The translations under genes and the position numbers were made by a program. A stretch of 64,000 bases of DNA, from NCBI GenBank assembly GCA_018240785.1, contig JAFEFC010000038.1, positions 1-64,000 of the forward strand. The letters are read 5' to 3'. The notes under the pieces are model-generated. The model saw only the letters and a program-made list of their open reading frames with translations. It did no database searches and was not told where the DNA came from. The first letter of the stretch is position 1. Each line of letters begins with the position of its first letter. This stretch comes from Pseudomonadota bacterium. Its GTDB lineage: Bacteria > Pseudomonadota > Gammaproteobacteria > Burkholderiales > Rhodocyclaceae. Shown in pieces: positions 56,376 to 64,000 of the stretch.

Positions 56376-56711
56376 TCAGTGCCCAGCGGCAGGGCGCGGC
56401 GCCTGGATTGCGGTGGGCTGCTGGCGCGGCGTCGGCGGGATCTGTGAGGGGACGACTTCGAGCTTGTGCTCCATCATGTAGTCGTTCATTTCGCGCCAGC
56501 CGGAGAAGACAGCCGCTTTCTCGGCGCCGGGATTGAGCGTGAAGCAATCTTCCAGCGAGCGTCCGGCATGGCGGCAGGCGCTGCCGATTGCGCGGCCCTC
56601 GGCTTCCGTCCTCTTCGGATTCGGCAGATCGAGTGCCGAAGTGAGCTGGTCGCAGCCCGCCGCGAGCGGAAGCAGCGCAAGCAGGAACAGGGTCGGAAGA
56701 GCAGGGCGCAT
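56376..56711 (-). CDS. Small lipoprotein of unknown function
   Basis: 111-residue protein with a lipoprotein signal peptide (FLLALLPLAAGC, Cys about 20), a short region with two more cysteines (SACRHAGRSLEDCFTLNP) and a Pro/Gln-rich tail. The middle resembles small secreted proteins found near others in this family, but no function can be assigned. Confidence 0.72.
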   Translation of the reverse strand: MRPALPTLFLLALLPLAAGCDQLTSALDLPNPKRTEAEGRAIGSACRHAGRSLEDCFTLNPGAEKAAVFSGWREMNDYMMEHKLEVVPSQIPPTPRQQPTAIQAPRPAAGH

Positions 56712-56896
56712 GGCGGAATCTTTCGGTCGGTTCACCTGCAGGGTATCGTCATTCGCGCCGCGTTCTTGAGGGTGAACCGGCGGTGGAGCGCCGGCAGGCC
56801 TGCAGCCTCTCGTGACGGGATGGTGCCGAAAATGCGGGCGCGGCGAACTATAATGAAAAGCTGTTTCCAATTCGCCTTCATCGCGCCGCCAAATCC

Positions 56897-58183
56897 ATGA
56901 ACCAGAAGTCGTGCTCTCGCATTGCCACCCAGCTCGCCGGCCTTGGCCTGGGCCTTGGTCTCGCCCTTCAGCCCGTGTGGGCGGCCGCAGACGCAAAGCC
57001 TGCGGCGATCCAGCAGATCGAGCTGTTCCATCAACTGCCCGCCAGCAAGGTGGAAGCGCTGAAGGAACTGGTCGACCGCTTCAACGCGCAGAGCAAGGAT
57101 GCGCAGATCGTCCTGTCGCAGACGGACTGGCGCGCCGCCAGCGCGCCACACCTGATGATCCTCGACGGCGAGGAGGAAGAAGGCTTTCTCGCGGGCAAGC
57201 CGCGCTACAAGCCCCTCTACGCAGTGATGAAGGAGTCCGGTGTGCCGCTGCAGACCTTGCGGCCGCCGGCGATGATGACACGCACGCCGGTCGACTCGAA
57301 GGGGCAGCTGCTTGCGCTGCCTGTGGGCCTGTCGACGCCCGTCCTGTTCCTGAATCGCGACGCGCTTCGCCGCGCGGGCCTGAACGCGGACAAGCCTGAA
57401 GTCGCGACCTGGTTCGACCTGCAGAACACGCTGGGCAAGATGGCCGACGCCGGCCAGAAGTGCCCTTACACCGTCGCCGAGCCCAGCCGGGTCATGGTCG
57501 AGAACCTCAGCGCCTGGCACAACGAGCCGGTCGCGGCGATGCGCGGCAAGGCGATGGCGCCGTCGTTCAACGGCATGTTCCAGGTCAAGCACGTGGCGAT
57601 GATGGCGAGCTGGCAGCGTGCCCGCTACCTGCACGTGTTCGGAGCCAAGGCCGAGGCGGAGGACCACTTCGCTTCCGGCGACTGCGCAGTGATTGCCGCC
57701 CCGTCGGCGAGCTGGGTCGATTTCCGCAGCAAGGGCAAGGTGGATGTCGCCGTGGCTCGCCTGCCGTATTACGACGACTTCCCCGGGGCGCCGCAGAACA
57801 CGATCGCCGACGGCCCTGCGCTGTGGGCGTCCGCCGGCAAGAAGCCCGCTGAATACAAGGCGATGGCGCGCTTCGTCAGCTTCTGGCTGCAGGCGGAGAA
57901 CCAGGTCGCGTGGCAGCGCCAGACCGGATACCTGCCGTTGAACCGTGCCGGCCTGCTGGCGTCGCAGAGCGAACTGCTGGGCAACGACCTCGAGAACGTC
58001 AAGGTCGCGGTGGCCCAGCTCTCGAACAAGCCGGCGACGGCGGACTCGTCGGCCCAGCCGGTGGTCGAGCGTGAGAAGGTGCGCCGCATCATCGACGAGG
58101 AACTCGCCGGCGTGTGGGCCGATCGCAAGGCTGCGAAGGAAGCGCTCGACAACGCGGTCGCACGCGTTTCGTCAGGCCATTGA
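56897..58183 (+). CDS. Extracellular solute-binding protein (UgpB-like)
   Basis: 428-residue periplasmic binding protein of the sugar/glycerol-phosphate family. A signal peptide ends at about 29 (LQPVWAA); IELFHQLPASKVEALKELVDRFN is the family's first strand and helix. Later segments such as FNGMFQVKHVAMM and WQRQTGYLPLN align with UgpB. No permease or ATPase gene adjoins it, so it is an orphan that may serve a distant transporter. The start at 56897 gives a normal signal peptide. Confidence 0.82.
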   Translation: MNQKSCSRIATQLAGLGLGLGLALQPVWAAADAKPAAIQQIELFHQLPASKVEALKELVDRFNAQSKDAQIVLSQTDWRAASAPHLMILDGEEEEGFLAGKPRYKPLYAVMKESGVPLQTLRPPAMMTRTPVDSKGQLLALPVGLSTPVLFLNRDALRRAGLNADKPEVATWFDLQNTLGKMADAGQKCPYTVAEPSRVMVENLSAWHNEPVAAMRGKAMAPSFNGMFQVKHVAMMASWQRARYLHVFGAKAEAEDHFASGDCAVIAAPSASWVDFRSKGKVDVAVARLPYYDDFPGAPQNTIADGPALWASAGKKPAEYKAMARFVSFWLQAENQVAWQRQTGYLPLNRAGLLASQSELLGNDLENVKVAVAQLSNKPATADSSAQPVVEREKVRRIIDEELAGVWADRKAAKEALDNAVARVSSGH

Positions 58184-58354
58184 CCGGCAGCGGGCCGCGA
58201 CCAGGCGCCCGGTCGCGGCCTTCCTGGGCAGTGCTCCGACGCGTGTCACACGGGCGTCGCAAGCCCCGCACGGGCGCATGCACGAGGTCGCCGTCAGGTT
58301 GACGCGGCTCGCGGCGCCCACCTACCATCCCGTTTTTTCGCGAGCGTTTCCGCC

Positions 58355-59323
58355 TTGTCCGTCAAGCAGCTATTCGAGCCGATCGCCGCCGACATGCAGG
58401 CGGTGGATGCGGTCATCCGCCAGCGCCTTTATTCCGATGTCGTCCTGATCCGTCAGGTGGCGGAATACATCATCCATAGTGGCGGCAAGCGCCTGCGCCC
58501 GGCCCTGGTCCTGTTCACTGCCGGTGCGATGGGCTACCGGGGCACGCAGCACCACGAGCTGGCTGCCGTGGTGGAGTTCATCCACACCGCCACCTTGCTG
58601 CACGACGACGTGGTCGACGAGTCCGATCTGCGCCGAGGCAACAAGACGGCAAATGCGATGTTCGGCAACGCCGCGTCGGTGCTGGTGGGCGATTTCCTCT
58701 ATTCACGCGCATTCCAGATGATGGTCGGGGTGGACAACATGCGCGTGATGCGGGTGCTGGCCGACGCCACCAACGTGATCGCGGAGGGCGAAGTGCTGCA
58801 GTTGCTGAACTGCCACAACGCCGACGTCGGCGTCGACGACTACCTGCGGGTGATCCGTTTCAAGACGGCCAAGTTGTTCGAGGCGGCAGCGCGTCTGGGC
58901 GGCATCCTGGGCGGAGCCGACGAGGCGCAGGAGGCGCGCCTGGCGGCATTCGGCATGCACCTGGGCACGGCGTTCCAGATCGTCGACGACGTGCTCGATT
59001 ATTCCGCCGACGAGGGTGAGACCGGCAAGCACCTCGGCGACGATCTCGCCGAGGGCAAACCGACCCTGCCGCTGATCCACGTCATGCTGCATGGCAGCGA
59101 CGAGCAGGCCGCGATCGTGCGCAATGCGATCGAGACGGGGGGGCGCGACGATTTCGCGCTGGTGCTGGCTGCCATCCAGGGCACGGGTGCGCTGGAGGAA
59201 GCGCGGCGCCAGGCGCGCGCTGAGGCGGATCTGGCAATCGAGGCGATTTCGACTCTTCCCCCTTCCTTTTTCAAGGATTCGCTGCTAAAATTATCGGACT
59301 TTGCAGTTGAGAGAAATCACTAA
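58355..59323 (+). CDS. ispB: Octaprenyl diphosphate synthase
   Basis: 322-residue trans-prenyltransferase for the ubiquinone side chain. Both aspartate-rich motifs are present (LLHDDVVDESDLRRG and FQIVDDVLDY), along with GGKRLRP. A TTG start at 58355 is chosen because homologs begin at this position with the conserved LFEPIAADMQAVD segment; the ribosome site is weak. A tRNA-Pro gene follows in the same direction. Confidence 0.9.
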   Translation: MSVKQLFEPIAADMQAVDAVIRQRLYSDVVLIRQVAEYIIHSGGKRLRPALVLFTAGAMGYRGTQHHELAAVVEFIHTATLLHDDVVDESDLRRGNKTANAMFGNAASVLVGDFLYSRAFQMMVGVDNMRVMRVLADATNVIAEGEVLQLLNCHNADVGVDDYLRVIRFKTAKLFEAAARLGGILGGADEAQEARLAAFGMHLGTAFQIVDDVLDYSADEGETGKHLGDDLAEGKPTLPLIHVMLHGSDEQAAIVRNAIETGGRDDFALVLAAIQGTGALEEARRQARAEADLAIEAISTLPPSFFKDSLLKLSDFAVERNH

Positions 59324-59357
59324 GCGGTTTTCGCCTCAGCAACGCAGGTAAAAGTGT

Positions 59358-59434
59358 CGGGGAATAGCTCAGCCTGGTAGAGCACTGCGTTCGGGACGCA
59401 GGGGCCGGAGGTTCGAATCCTCTTTCCCCGACCA
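59358..59434 (+). tRNA. tRNA-Pro (anticodon CGG)
   Basis: A full cloverleaf is seen: acceptor CGGGGAA with TTCCCCG, anticodon stem CTGCG/CGCAG with loop TTCGGGA, T-arm GGTTCGAATCC and an encoded CCA. The anticodon CGG reads CCG. It lies 35 bases after ispB. Confidence 0.93.
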
Positions 59435-59445
59435 AAAATTCCAGA

Positions 59446-59472
59446 AAAACCGCCTGCAGGGCGGTTTTTTTT
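59446..59472 (+). terminator. Terminator after tRNA-Pro
   Basis: AAAACCGCC pairs with GGCGGTTTT around a 5-base loop and is followed by a T-run. Confidence 0.9.
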
Positions 59473-59494
59473 CGCCCTTGCGATTCGTCGCCCG

Positions 59495-59944
59495 TCAGCC
59501 AGCGGGGATCAGCTCGATCAGGCCCAGCGTGCGGCGCAACTGAGGCTCGGGCGCGCTCAGGTCTGCCAGCGTCACGCCGTCGAGCGACGTCAGGAAGGCA
59601 AGCAGCGCATTCTGCAGTGCGCCCTTGAGGCGGCAGCCGCTGTTCAGGATGCAGCGCGAATGACTGCCGAAACACTCCACCAGTTCGAAGCCCGGTTCCA
59701 CACGGCGCACCACGTCGCCCAGCACGATGCTTTGTGCAGGGCGAGCGAGGCGCAATCCGCCTCCCTTGCCGCGTGCGCCATCGACGAAACCGTCGGTCAC
59801 GAGCTGATTCACGATCTTCATCAGATGGCTGCGTGAGATGTCGAAGCGCTCGGCCACCTCCTTGATCGTGACGCGCCGTTCGGTGCATGCGGCGAGGTAG
59901 ATCAGCAGGCGCAGGGCGTAGTCCGTGTGCTGGGTGATGTACAT
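59495..59944 (-). CDS. nsrR: Rrf2-family nitric oxide sensor NsrR
   Basis: 149-residue Rrf2 repressor. The N-terminal winged helix (MYITQHTDYALRLLIYLAAC, then ISRSHLMKIVNQL) is typical, and three cysteines for an iron-sulphur cluster lie in ECFGSHSRCILNSGC. NsrR loses DNA binding when nitric oxide attacks its cluster. The start at 59944 has GAGG 6 bases upstream; ATG 59950 adds two residues. It is divergent from a hemerythrin gene, with an NsrR-length palindrome between them. Confidence 0.88.
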   Translation of the reverse strand: MYITQHTDYALRLLIYLAACTERRVTIKEVAERFDISRSHLMKIVNQLVTDGFVDGARGKGGGLRLARPAQSIVLGDVVRRVEPGFELVECFGSHSRCILNSGCRLKGALQNALLAFLTSLDGVTLADLSAPEPQLRRTLGLIELIPAG

Positions 59945-60001
59945 GTCCATCCTCGTGCGCAAGGGGGAGAGAAAGATGGTAGCAATAAAGATGCATCCAA
60001 G

Positions 60002-60029
60002 TTGACTCTTTAAAAGATTCACGTAGTAT
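60002..60029 (+). promoter_or_regulatory. Promoter of the hemerythrin-ferredoxin operon
   Basis: TTGACT (60002-60007) and TAGTAT (60024-60029) are 16 bases apart, and the operator palindrome covers the -10 box. Confidence 0.6.
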
Positions 60030-60036
60030 GAATCTT
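60014..60036. promoter_or_regulatory. Probable NsrR operator
   Basis: A 23-base palindrome with perfect 8-base arms AAGATTCA (60014-60021) and TGAATCTT (60029-60036). Length and outer AAGAT/ATCTT match NsrR sites. It overlaps the -10 box of the rightward promoter, so bound repressor would block transcription. Confidence 0.72.
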
Positions 60037-60060
60037 ATAGATCTCGATCTGGGAACCGCC

Positions 60061-60414
60061 ATGAAACGCGACCATCGCCTCGTATCGCTATCGCGGGAAC
60101 ATCACACCGCATTGCGCCTGGGACGCAGCCTGCTGGCGGGCGGTGCGGCGGTGGCGCTGCGGGCGGAGCAGGCAGCGCTCGCGACCCATTTTGCCGAGGA
60201 GGAAGAGCGGTTCGTTCGGCTGCTGCAGGCACGCGGCCACGAGGCGCTTGCCGCCCGCCTGCTCCATGAGCATGCCACCCTGAGAACGTTGTTCGGGGCA
60301 GCCTTGCGCGGTGAGCGGGAGGGCGAGGCAGGGCAGGCCCTGCTCGACCATGTCCGCTTCGAGGAGCGCGAACTCTTTCCCGTGGTCGAGCGCCTGCTGG
60401 AGGTCGTGCCATGA
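60061..60414 (+). CDS. Hemerythrin-domain protein
   Basis: 117-residue four-helix protein with hemerythrin-like iron ligands: REHHTALRLG near the N-terminus, HFAEEEERF, LHEHATLR and HVRFEERELFP. Such proteins bind a di-iron centre and handle oxygen or nitric oxide. The start at 60061 follows GGGA and the predicted transcript start; an earlier ATG at 60028 lies inside the operator. It overlaps fdxA by 4 bases. Confidence 0.82.
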   Translation: MKRDHRLVSLSREHHTALRLGRSLLAGGAAVALRAEQAALATHFAEEEERFVRLLQARGHEALAARLLHEHATLRTLFGAALRGEREGEAGQALLDHVRFEERELFPVVERLLEVVP

Positions 60415-60806
60415 CCCATGTCGTGACTGAAGCGTGCATACGCTGCAAGTACACCGACTGCGTCGACGTCTGCCCGGTGGACGCCTTTCGCGAAGGGCGC
60501 AACTTCCTGGTGATCGACCCCGGGGAGTGCATCGATTGCACGCTGTGCGTGCCCGAGTGCCCGGTGGATGCGATCGTGCACGAGGACGACCTGCCCGATG
60601 GCCAGCGCGACTACCTAGACCTCAATGCAAGGCTGGCGCAATCGTGGCCGCCCATCGTCGAAAGCCATGCGCCCTTGCCCGATGCCGAGAGATGGGCGCA
60701 GGTGGCCGACAAACGCGTCGAGCTCGACAGCCAGCCGGGGGGCAGGGCCGCCGAGCGTGACGAAGTGAACGCCAAAGGCTTGGCAGCAAACGATAAGGAG
60801 CCGTGA
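60411..60806 (+). CDS. fdxA: Seven-iron ferredoxin FdxA
   Basis: 131-residue ferredoxin with two cluster-binding regions: CIRCKYTDCVDVCP and CIDCTLCVPECP. The 7Fe layout ([3Fe-4S] plus [4Fe-4S]) and the C-terminal extension (LNARLAQSWPPI) fit FdxA. It starts at an ATGA overlap with the hemerythrin gene, so it is NsrR-controlled by inference and may donate electrons for nitric oxide detoxification or cluster repair. Confidence 0.88.
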   Translation: MTHVVTEACIRCKYTDCVDVCPVDAFREGRNFLVIDPGECIDCTLCVPECPVDAIVHEDDLPDGQRDYLDLNARLAQSWPPIVESHAPLPDAERWAQVADKRVELDSQPGGRAAERDEVNAKGLAANDKEP

Positions 60807-60807
60807 A

Positions 60808-61131
60808 ATGCACCCCGACCCCAACCCAACCTCCGACCCCGAGCTTCATCGCTGCGCGGGCCAGTCCGCCGATGCCGTCGCCAACCGGTCCGGCTTGGTC
60901 GACGAGCGCGGCCCGCGCCGTACGCTGCAGCTCGGACGCGGCATGATGGCCGTGGCCGCGCTCGGCATGCTGCCGACGGTGCTGATCGCCTATCCCTACG
61001 CGTCGCGCTTCAGCCTGCCGGCCCAGGTTGCCGCGCATCTGCTGCTGCCGGTGGCGGCCGCCGTGTTCAAGCTCGGCTATGTCGTCCGTCTGGCTGCCCA
61101 TCACAAGCTCGGAAACTACTCCGCAGGCTGA
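60808..61131 (+). CDS. Small membrane protein of the NsrR operon
   Basis: 107-residue protein with a polar N-terminal 40 residues and two hydrophobic helices (MMAVAALGMLPTVLIAYPY and AAHLLLPVAAAVFKLGYVV). AAGGAG precedes its start two bases after fdxA. No family is recognised; its operon position suggests a role in the nitric oxide response. Confidence 0.7.
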   Translation: MHPDPNPTSDPELHRCAGQSADAVANRSGLVDERGPRRTLQLGRGMMAVAALGMLPTVLIAYPYASRFSLPAQVAAHLLLPVAAAVFKLGYVVRLAAHHKLGNYSAG

Positions 61132-61600
61132 TCGCCCATCAAAGCGCCGCGCACCGGCGGCGCCCTTCGCGCGGAGCCAGTGGAGGCCACTAGCCCGCGC
61201 CGATTTCACGCCCCGGGCGGCCGCGGCCATTCTCACACGCTGCGGTCCGCGTCGCGTCGAGCGTGATCTTCCCTGATCGCCCTCGTCCTTCCGACGTTCT
61301 TCCCTCATTCGCACGGCGTCGCGCGATCCGTGCGCCCTCGGGCCGCGCTGGCGGGCGCCCGCTCCGTCTCCTCTTCGAGCGCGCGATACCTGTCGCGGCT
61401 TCCCTCAGGCAAGGGCCTACAGATACGCCCGGCCGCGCCGATACCTCCTGCAGTACACCGCAACGTGCACAACCGCACGCTGGCAAGGGCGACGGATAGC
61501 AGCTCTAGATCAGGATCAAGGCTCTGCCCTGCTGGACGTGGTTTCATTCTGCAACAATTTCGCATCCGCCCAACTCTTCGGCGCCACGCGCACTGCAAAC
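61132..61600. other. Intergenic region before the chemosensory operon
   Basis: 469 bases without a supported gene. A 7-bp GC stem (61144-61150 with 61157-61163) shortly after the upstream operon may act as a weak terminator. No clear sigma-28, sigma-54 or sigma-70 promoter for the chemosensory genes was found by eye. Confidence 0.5.
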
Positions 61601-61966
61601 ATGAAGACAATTTTCCTCGTCGATGACTCGGCCACGATCCTCCTGTCGATCTCTGGCGTCCTCACCAAGGCCGGCTATGCGGTCGAGAAGGCGCCGAGCG
61701 CGCTCGATGCGCTGAAGAAGTTCCAGACCGGTGTCAAGGTCGACCTGCTGATCACCGACCTGAACATGCCCGGCATGAACGGCATCGATTTCATCAAGGA
61801 AGTGCGCAAGTTGCCCGCGTATCGCTTCCTGCCCATCCTTTTCCTCACCACCGAATCGCAGCAGTCGAAGAAGGCCGAGGCGAAGGCTGCGGGCGCGTCG
61901 GGCTGGATCGTCAAGCCGGCCTCGGCCGAGGAACTGCTCAACACCATCAAGCTGGTCATCCGCTGA
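61601..61966 (+). CDS. CheY-like response regulator
   Basis: 121-residue single receiver domain. The acidic pocket DD lies at residues 8-9, the phosphoacceptor is Asp in [13 protein letters not shown], and the conserved Thr and Lys are in LFLTTES and WIVKPAS. It is the first gene of a chemosensory operon and ends 2 bases before the MCP gene. The start at 61601 is the family start; the upstream frame is unrelated. Confidence 0.9.
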   Translation: MKTIFLVDDSATILLSISGVLTKAGYAVEKAPSALDALKKFQTGVKVDLLITDLNMPGMNGIDFIKEVRKLPAYRFLPILFLTTESQQSKKAEAKAAGASGWIVKPASAEELLNTIKLVIR

Positions 61967-61968
61967 TC

Positions 61969-63246
61969 ATGGACGCCACGGTCTTCCAGCGACGCTCGCT
62001 GATGATGATGGCAGCCATTGCGGTCGGCGCCGGCGTCAGCGTGTTTGCGCTCAATGAGTGGTTCAACGGCACGGTGCTGCCCCTGCTGGGGGTGTCGCAA
62101 CCTTTCGGCAACGCCATCGGTTCGGTCCTGCTGGTGATCGCCGCCTACGTCGGCATCAGCCTCGTGTCGCTCGCGGTGTTCCGCGACCCGAGCTTCGGCC
62201 AGCGCGTGCGACTGGCGGAGCTGGCGAGCCACCGCGAACAGGAGAGCGCCGTGGCCGGCGAGGTCGCACGTGAATTGCGCGAGGTCCCCGCGTACAGCCA
62301 GGTGATGCGCAAGCAACTGGACAGCGTCGTCGAGCAGACCGAGAAGGCGGCCTTCGACATCAGCGAGCGGCTGCAGACCATCGACAGCGTGGTCGGCCGG
62401 CTCAACGCCTTCGTTGCCGCCCGCTCTGACGAGCAGGCCGAGATGGCACACGACTCCGAGACGCGGATCGCGCGTAACCAGCAGATCATCGGCCAGATGC
62501 AGGGCTACATCGACTCCCGCATCCGCGAGGCGCTCGCCGACCAGGAGCGCGTGGCGCAGGTCGTCGCCGAGGCCCGTTCGCTGGAGTCGCTCACCAAGCT
62601 GATCAAGGACATCGCTGCGCAGACCAACCTGCTGGCGCTGAATGCCGCCATCGAGGCGGCGCGCGCGGGCGAAGCCGGCCGCGGCTTCGCGGTGGTGGCC
62701 GACGAGGTGCGCAAGCTCTCCGCCGAAACCGAGAAGGCGGTGCTGTCGATCAACCAGGGCATCCTCGGCGTGGCCTCGACGATCGAGACACAGTTGCAGC
62801 AAAAGCTCTCCACCACCGACCTCGAGACGGAGCGCGCGGCACTGGGGCAGTTCGCCGAGCAGTTGGCCGAGCTCGGCCGCAGCTACGAGGACATCCTGCA
62901 TACGCAGTCGAGCGCGATGGAGACGGTGCGCGCCAGCAGCGAGGAGCTGGGCGCGATGTTCATGGACGCGCTCGCCAGCGTCCAGTTCCAGGACGTCACC
63001 CGGCAGCAGATCGAACACACCGGCGATGCCCTGCGCCGCCTCGACGAGCATCTCGGCATCCTCGCCACGCGCCTGGAGCACGGCGACCAGCCGGGTGCCA
63101 CCTACACGCCAATGGCCCTGCACCTCGATGAAATCTATGCGCGCTACGTGATGGAGCAGCAGCGCGCGACCCACCACGACGCCGTCGGCCGGCCGGGTGC
63201 CGCCGTAGCGGCGGGCGACGCGGGCGCGCGGATCGAACTCTTCTGA
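61969..63246 (+). CDS. Methyl-accepting chemotaxis protein
   Basis: 425-residue receptor with two N-terminal membrane helices (about 12-30 and 45-70), almost no periplasmic loop, and a cytoplasmic coiled coil with the hairpin tip [20 protein letters not shown]. It therefore probably senses an intracellular or membrane state. The C-terminal part ([20 protein letters not shown]) resembles receptors of non-flagellar or alternative chemosensory systems. It is followed by STAS and CheA genes. Confidence 0.9.
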   Translation: MDATVFQRRSLMMMAAIAVGAGVSVFALNEWFNGTVLPLLGVSQPFGNAIGSVLLVIAAYVGISLVSLAVFRDPSFGQRVRLAELASHREQESAVAGEVARELREVPAYSQVMRKQLDSVVEQTEKAAFDISERLQTIDSVVGRLNAFVAARSDEQAEMAHDSETRIARNQQIIGQMQGYIDSRIREALADQERVAQVVAEARSLESLTKLIKDIAAQTNLLALNAAIEAARAGEAGRGFAVVADEVRKLSAETEKAVLSINQGILGVASTIETQLQQKLSTTDLETERAALGQFAEQLAELGRSYEDILHTQSSAMETVRASSEELGAMFMDALASVQFQDVTRQQIEHTGDALRRLDEHLGILATRLEHGDQPGATYTPMALHLDEIYARYVMEQQRATHHDAVGRPGAAVAAGDAGARIELF

Positions 63247-63254
63247 GAAGCACC

Positions 63255-63572
63255 ATGCCCACACGCAGGAAGAAACCCCGCAGGCTCGCCATCGGCGAGG
63301 ACCTCACGATCTATCACGCCGCCGCGCAGAAGCAGCAGTTCATCGATGCGCTCGCCAGCGCGCCCGAACAGCTCGACATCGACCTGTCGGGCGTCGTCGA
63401 GATCGACACCGCCGGCTTCCAGTTGCTGATGCTGGTGAAGCGCGAGGCACGCCGGCTCGGCAAGGAGGCGCGCATCGTCGCCCACGGCGAGGCGGTGCGC
63501 GAGCTCATCGAGTTCTACAACGTAGCGGCCGAGTTCGGCGATCCGCTGCTGATCCCGGCGCAAGGCGCCTGA
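63255..63572 (+). CDS. STAS-domain protein
   Basis: 105-residue STAS (anti-anti-sigma-like) domain: DLSGVVEIDTAGFQLLMLVKREA contains the central strand and helix, with Thr in place of the usual phosphorylated Ser. STAS proteins between MCP and CheA genes are typical of some Rhodocyclales and Pseudomonas chemosensory operons. It lies 8 bases after the MCP stop. Confidence 0.85.
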   Translation: MPTRRKKPRRLAIGEDLTIYHAAAQKQQFIDALASAPEQLDIDLSGVVEIDTAGFQLLMLVKREARRLGKEARIVAHGEAVRELIEFYNVAAEFGDPLLIPAQGA

Positions 63573-63586
63573 TCCGGAAGCCCCCC

Positions 63587-64000
63587 ATGGATGAAATCAC
63601 CTCCGTCTTCGTCACCGAGAGCCGCGAGCAGATCGCCGCGCTCGAGTCCGCCTTGCTGCAGCTCGAGAACAGCCCGCGCGACGACGACACGCTCAATGCG
63701 ATCTTCCGCAGCGCGCACACCATCAAGGGCGGCGCCGGCGTGATCGAGTGCGGCTACATCGTGGCCTTCACGCATGTGGTCGAGAACCTGCTCGACCGCC
63801 TGCGCGAGCACGCGATCAATGCCGATGCCGACCTCATCGCACTGCTGCTGGGTTGCGCCGACCACATCGGCAACCTGCTCGGCGTGCTCGAGTCGGGCGC
63901 GGCCGGCCCCGACGCGAACCTGGCCGCCGACGGTGATGCGCTGCTTGCGCGCCTGCAGCGCGACTGGCTGTCGGACGAGGGCAGCCGCGCCGGCCTGCCC
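63587..64000 (+). CDS. cheA: Chemotaxis histidine kinase CheA (5' part)
   Basis: The first 138 codons of CheA are in the window; the gene continues beyond position 64000. The HPt domain is visible with the phosphorylated His in IFRSAHTIKGGAGV at about residue 47. The start at 63587 lies 14 bases after the STAS stop. Confidence 0.9.
   Translation, partial: MDEITSVFVTESREQIAALESALLQLENSPRDDDTLNAIFRSAHTIKGGAGVIECGYIVAFTHVVENLLDRLREHAINADADLIALLLGCADHIGNLLGVLESGAAGPDANLAADGDALLARLQRDWLSDEGSRAGLP

Overview
The window looks like a chromosomal segment of a GC-rich betaproteobacterium of the Rhodocyclales (Thauera/Azoarcus/Zoogloea type). The evidence is the PrsK/PrsR/PrsT plus EpsB-like PEP-CTERM gene set, a PEP-CTERM substrate protein, propionate and acrylyl-CoA genes, an NsrR-type nitric-oxide cluster and a three-subunit PntAA/PntAB/PntB transhydrogenase. 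The genus call is an inference from gene content only.

Layout. 1-165: end of an rRNA operon (5S plus terminator). 256-705: MaoC hydratase. 1056-10063: first PEP-CTERM/exopolysaccharide block (sugar transferase, prsK, prsR, prsT, UDP-sugar dehydrogenase), followed by a lytic transglycosylase and a serine protease. 11946-22000: tRNA-Arg, a Gcr-type membrane protein, Uup ABC-F ATPase, a LemA/GIDE pair, an HDOD protein, AcuI and a response regulator with a degenerate GGDEF domain. 21322-23280: PrpE and a REP-like hairpin.

23312-42219 is the accessory core. Leftward genes encode an exosortase-associated N-acyltransferase and two FtsX-type permeases. Rightward genes encode an E1/ThiF-like enzyme, a nitroreductase-fold flavoprotein, a membrane-anchored hexapeptide acyltransferase and a PEP-CTERM protein. 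A mosaic of broken mobile elements follows (possible group II intron relic, IS66, IS1634-like, ISL3). After it comes a leftward operon: PP-loop sugar amidotransferase, acyl-CoA ligase, acyl reductase, GT1 glycosyltransferase and a second PrsT. I infer that the region makes, exports and decorates a lipid or glycolipid tied to PEP-CTERM surface biology under PrsR/sigma-54 control. The exosortase itself, the ATPase for the permeases and the rest of the polysaccharide machinery are not in the window.

42340-64000 is mostly housekeeping: proB, obgE, rpmA, rplU, PP2C phosphatase, the pnt operon, a degenerate GGDEF-EAL protein, rhlE, rlmM, an aldo-keto reductase, an orphan solute-binding protein, ispB and tRNA-Pro. 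An NsrR-controlled hemerythrin/ferredoxin cluster with a clear 23-bp palindromic operator follows. The window ends in a chemosensory operon (CheY-like, MCP, STAS, CheA) that is cut by the window edge.
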